Of a DNA stretch of 18,538 nucleotides, positions 1 through 9,400 are shown piece by piece (within the stretch, counting starts at the first letter, position 1; each line of letters starts with the position of its first letter). Below the pieces are notes generated by a model. The model had not been told where the DNA came from. It made no database searches and saw only the letters and a list, made by a program, of their open reading frames with translations. Made by a program: the position numbers and the translations under genes. Origin of the DNA: Draconibacterium orientale (GTDB lineage Bacteria; Bacteroidota; Bacteroidia; Bacteroidales; UBA1556); assembly GCA_022736595.1 (NCBI GenBank), contig DZDC01000046.1:1-18538 (forward strand), written 5' to 3'.

Positions 1-18
1 AACAATACAACCTCAACC

Positions 19-31
19 TTAGACGGTCTAA
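19..31. repeat. Short perfect inverted repeat TTAGAC-G-GTCTAA
   Basis: Six-base arms flank a single central G. The arms are too close to form the full stem as a hairpin, so if it is functional it is more likely a protein-binding palindrome than a terminator. No T tract follows it. It is a single copy at the edge of the window and could be chance. Confidence 0.25.
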
Positions 32-61
32 ATTGAAAATTGTCATGTACTAAAAGGGAAT

Positions 62-75
62 TGTTAAAAAAAAAT
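62..75 (+). repeat. A9-tract direct repeat, copy 1 (TGTTAAAAAAAAAT)
   Basis: This 14-nt sequence recurs exactly at 212-225, with starts 150 bp apart. A tracts of this length bend DNA and are prone to slippage. In such an AT-rich leader some repetition is expected, so a function is only a possibility. Confidence 0.4.
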
Positions 76-211
76 TGAATAAATTGGCATTAAAAAAGTG
101 GTCAATTTGATGGGTGGTATTAAATTGCAGATAATTAACGAGATAGAAATTTAATGGCTTAAAAAGTAACTCAAGTAGCTCTACTTAATGTAAAAAAAAG
201 GAGTATTTGAC

Positions 212-225
212 TGTTAAAAAAAAAT
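212..225 (+). repeat. A9-tract direct repeat, copy 2 (TGTTAAAAAAAAAT)
   Basis: Exact second copy of the element at 62-75. A further A8 run lies at 192-199, so the leader carries three long A tracts before the giant gene. Confidence 0.4.
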
Positions 226-347
226 CATTAAAATATTAATATCAAGAAAATTTTAAAAATAAGGGAAAATTTAAAAAATATATAACAGTAATAAATTATC
301 AATCAATATATTAGCTTTTGAAGGTGTTTTAATAAAAGAAAAACGCC

Positions 348-355
348 TATTTTTG
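348..355 (+). promoter_or_regulatory. Candidate Bacteroidota -7 element (TATTTTTG)
   Basis: The octamer matches the TAnnTTTG consensus used by the Bacteroidota primary sigma factor. It would place the transcription start near 361 and leave a 5' untranslated region of about 40 nt before the ATG at 401. No good TTG -33 box lies at the usual 19-21 nt spacing (the nearest TTG, 318-320, is 27 nt away), so the call is tentative. If it is real, it excludes translation from the in-frame TTG at 353, which lies within it. Confidence 0.35.
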
Positions 356-400
356 GGTCGAACAAAATCACCCTATCAAACAACAACTAATAAGAATAAC

Positions 401-3400
401 ATGAGAGCAAAATATTTACTGTTAATGATTATTGTATTATTTATATCAAATGCAATAAAATCGCAGACTGTAGTTTTGCAAGAGACTTTCGAGAGTACCC
501 CTTTAAATTTCACATCCAGCAGTTCGGGTTCCACAGGATCTTGGTCTTTGAATACAAGGATTCAAAGTCAAGGTTTAAAATCCGATTCGGCACGAGTAGT
601 TATAGGAGATACGGTACGACTTACCTCCAATACTTTCTCAACTGTGGGAAATTCAAATGTTTATTTTGAATTTGACCATATTTGCAAGATAGAGTTTATG
701 GATTATGCGAAAGTTGAAGTATCCAATAATGGCGGAGCTACTTGGACACAATTAACGAGTGTCGAATATCTTGGAGCGGGGCAGTTTGGAACAGCGGGAA
801 ATAAATTTTCCTCAGTGACTTATGTGGTAGAATGGATACCTGGCAATGACAATTTGGTGCCACTCAATACCATGTGGAAGCATGAAAGTTTTAATGTCTC
901 GGCTTTAATAGGATCAACTCCAAATGCGAAAGTTAGATTTACGTTGTATGATGGTGATGGAGATGGTCCTCAAGGAAATGCAGGGTGGTTTGTAGATAGC
1001 ATAAAAGTTACCGCATCCTTCTCTGAGCTAACTCCACCTACAGTTACTTTTTATAATCCCATTGTACCAGATACCAATTTCAGTACTTTGCCCTCCAAGA
1101 TCATAGCTAAAATTCAAGATCTATCAGGCGTGGATTCAGCGTATCTTTTCTATAATGTTAACGGTGGCAATTGGGATTCTGTGTTTATGGTGAAAAGTCT
1201 TCCCGATACATTTAAAGCGTATATTCCCTTCCCCGGTTTTGGCAGAGATGTGAATTACTATGTAAAAGCAAAAGATAACTCAGCTGCGAAAAATATTGGA
1301 ACCTCCATTACCAAATCGTATTTCTGTAAATATTCTACCGGCGGCACTTCAACGATTGGTACAGGAACAGGATCTTCCACGTTATATACTTTATATGGTT
1401 CTTCTCAAGATGTTAGGACGCAACATCTTTATACCGCTCAAGAAATTATTGCGGGAGGTATTCCTGGCGGAGGTAATATAACTTCTCTCGCTTTTTATAT
1501 TGCAACAGGCAATACTTCAACATTTAATAATTTTACCATTTCAATCAAAAGTACCAGTGCAACTTCAATATCGACATTAGATACCAGTAATCTAACTTTG
1601 GTTTATACTACCAATTTTGTTCCTTCAACCGTTGGGTGGAATACTTTCAATTTTACTACCCCGTTCATGTGGGATGGCGTAAGCAATATTATTATAAACT
1701 ATTGTTTTAATAATACCACCACAGTAACTTCACCTTCATTGCGTTACACTTCGTCTTCAGGAAAATTTGTTTATAAAACAAGCAGTGTTGCTGGAACAAG
1801 TGGATGTGATTTGGTGGGTGGAACCGCCTCAACGTATCGTTTGAATATAAAATTAACAACTTCTCCTCCTCCAGCTTTGACCATTGATGCAGGATTTGGC
1901 CTTTTAGTTAATCCTTCCGGAGCAATTCAAGCCAATACCAATACTAATATAGTGGCAAAAATTAAAAACTTTGGAACTGATACCTTAATTTCAGCAACAG
2001 TAAATTGGAAAATTGATGGCGTTGCTCAAACTCCATTTTTGTGGACTGGACAACTATTAAAAGATTCATTATCAACTGATATTACTTTAGGCGTTTTGAA
2101 TGTACCTGTGGGTAATCATTCCTTCGAAATATGGACAACTAACCCCAATGGACAGGGGGATATGAATTGGGGAAATGACAAGTTTACCTTAAACTTTTAT
2201 GCATGTGCGAGTCTATTTTCGGGAAGCTACACTATTGGTGCGAGTGGATATGATTTTACCTCTATTTCCAATGCAATTCTTGCGTTGAACCAGTGTGGTA
2301 TTGCTGGACCAGTAACATTTAATATAGCTCCAGGAACCTATACAGGTCAAACAGCAATTCCATCTATCATTGGAAGTAGTTCCACTAATACCATTACTTT
2401 TCAATCGGCCAATGGTGATAGTACAGGAGTTATATTATCCTATGCAGCTACTGGAACCTCTGATAATTATGTAATTAGTTTTAATTCTACAGCTAATATT
2501 ACTTTTAAAGGATTAACTCTTAAAGCATTGGATCCAACCTATGCTCGAGTAGTTCAATTTGTGGGTTCAGATAGCAATATTACCATCAAGAACTGTATTC
2601 TCGAAGGTACCAACACCACCAGTACCGATTTAAATCAGGTTATTTTGATGATCAATACCAATTATGTAGCAAATTTGAATCTTCTTCATAATAAGTTTAT
2701 CAATGGACGAGTAGCTGTAAGCTATGCAGGTAACCCTGCTGGATCTAATATCACAATAAAATACAATAACTTTCATAATCAGATTCAAAGGCCAGTTTAT
2801 TTGAATAAAATCAATAATCTTGATTTTGGATATAACCGATTGTTTAGTGATGCCACTCGAACAGCCAATGGAGGATTCTTTATTACTAATTTAACAGGCT
2901 TATGGAAAATTTATAATAATACCTTTATTAATTTAGGAGGAAATCGAGTGTTGGAAGGATGGGTGAATACTGGTATTGCAGTTGGACAAGAGGCGTTGAT
3001 TTATAATAATTATTTATACAGTGGCTCTGCTTCAGCTCTCTATGTATTTGATGGAGGTGGAACCTATAAATATGTTAAGTTTCTTCACAATACCTTTGCT
3101 GGAAGCGTAACAGGTGTTTTGGTTAATTTTAATAATTATTATGGCTGTAACGACTATGTAACTTTTAAGGATAATATACTTTCAGGTACTGGTAAGTTGT
3201 TGCATGTGAGTCCATCTGCTACTTCTGGATCTCCAGTTTGCTCTTCTAATTTTGCAAACTATACCTTTGATTATAACGATTATTACACTCCAGGTACGAC
3301 CTTAGCCACCTTTAATGGCACCACTTGTGCAACCTTAGCCGCTTTAAAAGCAGCAACAGGACAAGAAGCAAATTCGGTTGCCATTAATCCTGTGTTTGCC

Positions 3401-6400
3401 AGTGCGGGTGATCCACACTTTACCAATTTCAATCTTAAAGGATTAGGCATTCCAGTTCCTGAGGTTATTTATGATATTGATAATCAGTTGCGTAGTACAA
3501 CAGTTGCTGATATGGGTTGCGATGAATACATCTTGTATTCTAACGATGCAGGCGTTTTCTCATTGGCTCAAGCCTCACTTTGCTCTGGAATCAACGATGT
3601 AAAGGTAAACCTAAAAAACTTTGGAATCAATACGCTAACTTCAGCAACAATTAACTGGAGTATTAATGGGGCGGCTCAAACGCCAGTTAACTTTTCAGGA
3701 TCCATCCCTTCATTGGGAGATACTAATTTGGTTTTGGGAAGTTATAATTTCTCCAATTCCTCGTTCAATGTACTAAAGTTCTGGACCTCTTCACCCAACG
3801 GAACCACTGACGGCAATGTACAAAACGACACTTTACTTCTTTCCAATTTCCATACTTCGCTCAGTGGGAACTACTCCGTGGGAGGCACTGCTGCAGATTT
3901 TGCTACCCCGGTAGATGCTATTTCTGCTGTGAATACTTTTGGTATTTGTGGGCCTACAGTATTGAATATTAACCCAGGAACTTACAATGGAAGGTTAACC
4001 ATCGGAAATTATATTGGAGCTTCATCAGTAAATACACTTACCATAAAATCATTGAATAATGATACAACAGCGATTATTACCGATTCAGCAACTTCTGCTT
4101 CTAACAACTGGATTGTAAAATTGAATGGAGCCACATATGTCACCTTGCAAAGTTTAACCTTTGCTCCAAAAAATCTAACCCTTTACAACAATTGCCTGGT
4201 TATTTCAGGTCAATCAAAATACAATACCATCAAAGGTAATTTGTTATTAGGTACCACCACATCCGGTATCACTACCGATTTGGCTTTATTGCGTTCAGAA
4301 GATTACTTGAATGTCAACAACAGCATTATAGGGAATCGATTTTACAAAGGTTCCATGGGTATTTATATGAAAGGAACTGCTGCTGCTACAACCCTTGATA
4401 GTGTTTATATTTATAGAAATAAAATAAAAGAGTTCTCGAAATACGGTATCCGTTTAGAGTACACCAAATCTCCTAACATTGACTCCAATATTGTACATAC
4501 CTCTTCGGCCACGAGTGAGGTTCATGGTATATCCATAAGTTATGCGTGGGACTTGGTTAGAATTACCCGTAATTCAGTTTACATTTCTGGAAATGTTACC
4601 AATTTAAGAGGTATAGATATTGGAAACTTAACTGCCACAGCAGCTGCAAAAGGCTTGATTGCCAATAATTTTATTACTCTTTCGGTAACTACATCTACCA
4701 GTAATGCTTATGGAATTAGGCTTTATCCCAATGTGGTCTATACCAAGGTGGCATATAACTCGATACTGGTAAACGCAGCCATTCAAAACAATACCAGAGG
4801 AATTAATGCTACCTCCCAATGCAATAATATTGAAGTGATTAGTAATAATGTGGTTTGTAATAATTTCCCAACCTTATACGAAGGAAATTCAGTGAGCTAT
4901 TCTGATTACAATAACTTTTATTCGACTAATAATAAATATGCATATTACACTACAGCATATCAGCTCTTTGCCACTCAGGCAGCCTTGTCAGCAGCCATGC
5001 AAAAGGACTCAAACACCATTTCAGTCAATCCCTATTATCCTAGTGCGATAGATTTGCACACTCAAATGGGAGCTTTAAATGGTATTGCTAAGGTTTTGCC
5101 AGAGGTTTCCATTGATATTGATGGCGAGAGTAGAAGTGTTACTATCCCTGATATTGGTGCTGATGAATTTACACCTTCCCCTTATGATATAAAGGCTGAA
5201 GCCATTATCAATCCTGAATCAACCAATTGCGGATTAACCAATCAAGAAAGCATTACATTACGTATAAAAAATGATGGAAGCGCAACTGTAAACGGTGGAT
5301 TTTCGGCAACGTATAAAGTAGGAGTTAATACTCCAGTAACTGAACCCATTGCAGATACCATCCAAGCGGGAATGTATAAAGATTATACGTTCACCACCAA
5401 AGCAAATCTTTCAACAGGTGCTGCCACCACCGATCAAACCTTTAACTTAAAGGCGTGGGTTTCGTTATCGAGCGATCAAATACATGTAAATGATACTACC
5501 AACAAAACCATTATCTCAGGCTATACGCCAGCAGCGCCTACTTCAACGGGTGCTTTTACAGCCAACTATGCTACAACTCCTGTAATTACGGCAACTTCTA
5601 CTGATACCTTAGCGTGGTTTTCTACCGATACAGCCACAACAGCCTTATATGTTGGAAAATGGTTTACCACTCCACAATTGTACGATACTACCACCTTCTA
5701 TGTAGGTGCCAAATCCATGACTGGTTTGAATTGCGTTAGTTCTAGAATGCCTGTTGATGTCAACATAATCAACTATCCCCAAAACGATGCTGGCGTAACT
5801 GCAATCACTGATCCGGTTACTAATATTCCTTCAAAAATAAATCATGCCCTTAAGGTAGATTTGAAAAATTATGGTTTAGCAACCTTAACTTCGGCTAAGA
5901 TTTATTATTCTTTAAATGGCCTATTGACTGATAGTTTGCTTTGGACAGGTAGCTTGACTCATGGCTCCACCACCAATGTTGGAGTGGATTCGTTATACCT
6001 TGCAGGTGGTATTTACACCTTAAAGGTGTGGTCGTCCGTTCCCAATAATCAAGCAGATTTGTTCCATAACAACGATACCACGAGTTTCCAATTCAATGCT
6101 TGCTTGCAAGGAACTTATACCCTTGGACAGACACCCAATGTTACTTATGATTTTCCTTCCTTTACTGCAGCAAGAAATGCTTTAGTAACAGCCGGAATCT
6201 GTGGTAATGTCACCATTTTGGTTGATACCGGAGTTTATTCTGAAAGAATGTCATGGAATCCAATACCTGGTGCTGGCCCCAATGCAGTGACCACTTTTAC
6301 CGCTATGAATGGAGATAGCACTTCTGTTACATTGAGATACACCCTTTCCTCCGCGGCAGCATGGGCTATGAAATTTATTGGATCAAGTTATATTACAATG

Positions 6401-9400
6401 AAAAATATGACCATGTCGGTTTCGGGTAGCACAACCTGGGGACGTATTATGGAAATTGCCAACGGCTCTCATCATATTAAAATCGAAAACTGTGTTCTTG
6501 AAGGACTCTCAGGAGCTAATTCTGGAATCAATTTCGCAACTTTATATATGGGTGGGTCAGCTAACAATAACTACAATGTGATTCGTAATAATAAAATTAT
6601 TTATGGATATTACGGTGTTTATTTTGTAGGAATGGGGACCACAAATTGGTCAAAAGGCAATATTATTGAAGGCAATCAATTTAGTAACGTCTATTACAAT
6701 GCAATCTACGTTAAGTATCATGATTCAATTCAAATCAATAAGAATATTATTAGCAACGGAAATAGTACATCTACCCAAAATGGTATCTATGCATACTATT
6801 GCAACAATGGGTATAGAATAACCAATAATGAAATATACTTGAATGGCTCTTCTAATTCTGGAATTCGTGATGATTACAATAACTACTATTTGTATAATGC
6901 AAACCCTTCAGCTTATGGATTAGTAGCTAACAATATCATTAGTCTTCAAGGTGGAACTTCAAATTATGGTTTGTATTTAAATTATTCGGCTGGAACTGAA
7001 TTCATTCATAATTCTATTAAAATAAAAAACAGTACAATTGCCTATGGCGTTTATCAGGTCAATACATCTAGTAACACTGTAGGACAGAGTTTTAAAAACA
7101 ATATTTATGAAAATAGTGGTATGGGTTACTGTATTTATATTGGTACTCCTGCAAAAGTAGCTTCCTCTGACTACAATAATTATTATAACCCTGGTAGTAA
7201 TGTTGCCTACTGGAATGCCGCAAGATCCACACTCAGCGACTTACAATCAGCAAGTGGAAAAGACGCACATTCGGTTTCAATTCAACCCCCTTTCTTCTCC
7301 AATTCCAATTTGAGATTGCAAAGCACAAGCTTGTCGGCTAAAGGGATTGCGATTCCTAAAGTTCCTACTGATATTGATGGGGAATTACGAGGCGCCATTC
7401 CAACCATAGGAGCTGATGAAGTGCCATTATTACCTATTGATGGAGGTGTGAGTACCATTTTAATTCCTGCAACAGTTACTTTTGAATTAGATACAATTTA
7501 TCCAAAGGTAATTGTATGCAACTATGGATTGGATACCTTATTTGCTATTCCAATTTCCTACACAATAAATAACGGAACACCTGTTACTTACAACTATTCC
7601 GACACATTAATTCAATACCAATGCGATACTGTGGTGTTACCTTATTTCATAAGTCCAGCAGGAAACTGTAACCTTTGTGTTAAAACCATAATTGTTGGCG
7701 ATTCCAATGCTTTCAATGACCAGTCTTGCAAAAATTTCTTTGGAACGCCTACAAAGGATGCGGTGGCCTCACGTATTTTGAAGTTAGATGAAGGTTGCGG
7801 TTTGACCACCGACTCGGTTAAGGTGGTGATAAAAAATAACGGAGGTATAGTAATCAATGGAGGAATTTCGGCATCTTATCAGGTTAATGGTGGATCAATA
7901 ATTAACCAAGCCGTTACGGATTCGATTGCAGTTAACGACTCCATTACATTCACTTTTAATACTCCTATTAACTTATCAGTTACAACCACCGATGTTGTAT
8001 TTGATGTTAAAGCTTGGGTCAATTATTCGGGTGATAATGTTTCCTATAATGATACAGCTTTTACCTCAACAAAATCAATGCATACACCACCCACTCCAAT
8101 TGTGAGTAATGTAAGCATACCTTTTGGTACCTCTATTTCCTTAAGTGCAACGAGTACCACGAATGATTCAATTGTTTGGTACGATAGTCTTTATGGTGGT
8201 AGCAAATTGCAAGAAGGGAACATTTATACGACTCCAATCTTATTTGCCAACGATACATTATATGTTTCAGCACGGGGTGGCGGACCTGGGGGTTCAGTAA
8301 TTTTAGGTACAGGAAATTCTACAAACGCTTCGTCAACATACCCAACCCCTTATGGAAACTATTACTGGGGAAATAAGGAGCAATATATAGTAACTGCTCA
8401 AGAACTTACTGCTTTAGGCGCTGGCCCTGGAGCAATTTCAAAACTTGGTTTCGATGTAGCTAATGTGAACTCCTGTCCAGGACTATCAAACTATTACATT
8501 AGTATAGCTCATACGAATCAAACAGTATTGACGTCATGGGTAAGTGGTACTTTTACTAATTGCTTTGCAACAGCGTTGTACCAGCCTGTCAATGGATGGA
8601 ATGAGCATATTTTCCAAAACCCATTTATTTGGAATGGAAGTGATAATATTGTTATTGAAGTTTGTTTTAATAACAGTTCATGGGTTAGTTTGGGAAATGC
8701 ATCCGTAAAACATACCACCACTTCAGTAAACACTGTTGCAAGGTATAATGGTGATAACGCGAATGTTTGCAGTAGCCCTCTCAGTACCTCTTTTTCTTCC
8801 TCTCGTCCCAATATGATGATTGATGTGGCTCCAACAGGTTGTTCCAGTGCTCGCGTTCCATTAATTGTGGCCGTTGGAAGTCCCTCCGCTATTGACGCTG
8901 GCGTGAAAGAAATTGTGGAACCAGCAAGCTCCATTTATATGAGTAGTCAAGAAACGGTTAAGGTGAAAATTAGAAACTACGGCACCACCGCTTTAAGTAA
9001 TTTTAGTGTAAGTTATAAAATCGATTCCCTTACAACCATTACTGAAACTTTTGCTGGTTCTTTGGCAAGCCATGACTCAATCATTTATACTTTTAATGCG
9101 AAAGCCAATTTTGGAATCATGGGTCAATCCTATACCATGAAAGCGTGGGTGCATCCAGTAGGTGATGCTACTGCCCTCAATGATACAGCATCTACTGTTA
9201 TTACCCATTTGATTCCTTCCTATTGTAACAGTGCTGCAACCAGTAATTTATATTACGATATTGCCAATGTCACCTTTGGAGGTCTTAATAATACCTCTCC
9301 ATCGCCTTATTCTGCCCTCTATACTGATTATACCAATGTAACTGGAGCATCGATTTCCCCTGGTAATATTTACCCTATAAGTATCAGCATTCAAACAACG

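Larger units (their letters stand above)
1..400. other. AT-rich non-coding leader upstream of the giant surface-protein gene
   Basis: I find no credible coding sequence on either strand here; stops are frequent in all frames and the base composition is far more AT-rich than in the genes that follow. The stretch contains many A runs, including two copies of the 14-nt element TGTTAAAAAAAAAT (62-75 and 212-225), a perfect short palindrome at 19-31, and a -7-like element at 348-355. It probably combines the end of an upstream intergenic region with the promoter and 5' untranslated region of the gene starting at 401. The gene to the left lies outside the window. Confidence 0.7.

Noticed and set aside
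207..240. TTGAC at 207-211 with TATTAAT downstream as a sigma70-like promoter
   Set aside because: The spacer of more than 20 nt is wrong for an enterobacterial-type promoter, and Bacteroidota do not use that consensus.
2210..7423. Beta-helices as pectate-lyase or other polysaccharide lyase domains
   Set aside because: The rungs fit a parallel beta-helix, but I see no conserved catalytic Arg/Lys/Asp pattern of a lyase or hydrolase family; only the fold is supported.
8518..8934. Open frame of 138 codons on the minus strand inside the giant gene
   Set aside because: It lies entirely opposite a conserved module of the giant protein, its translation has no recognisable domain, and no start context or promoter is visible.
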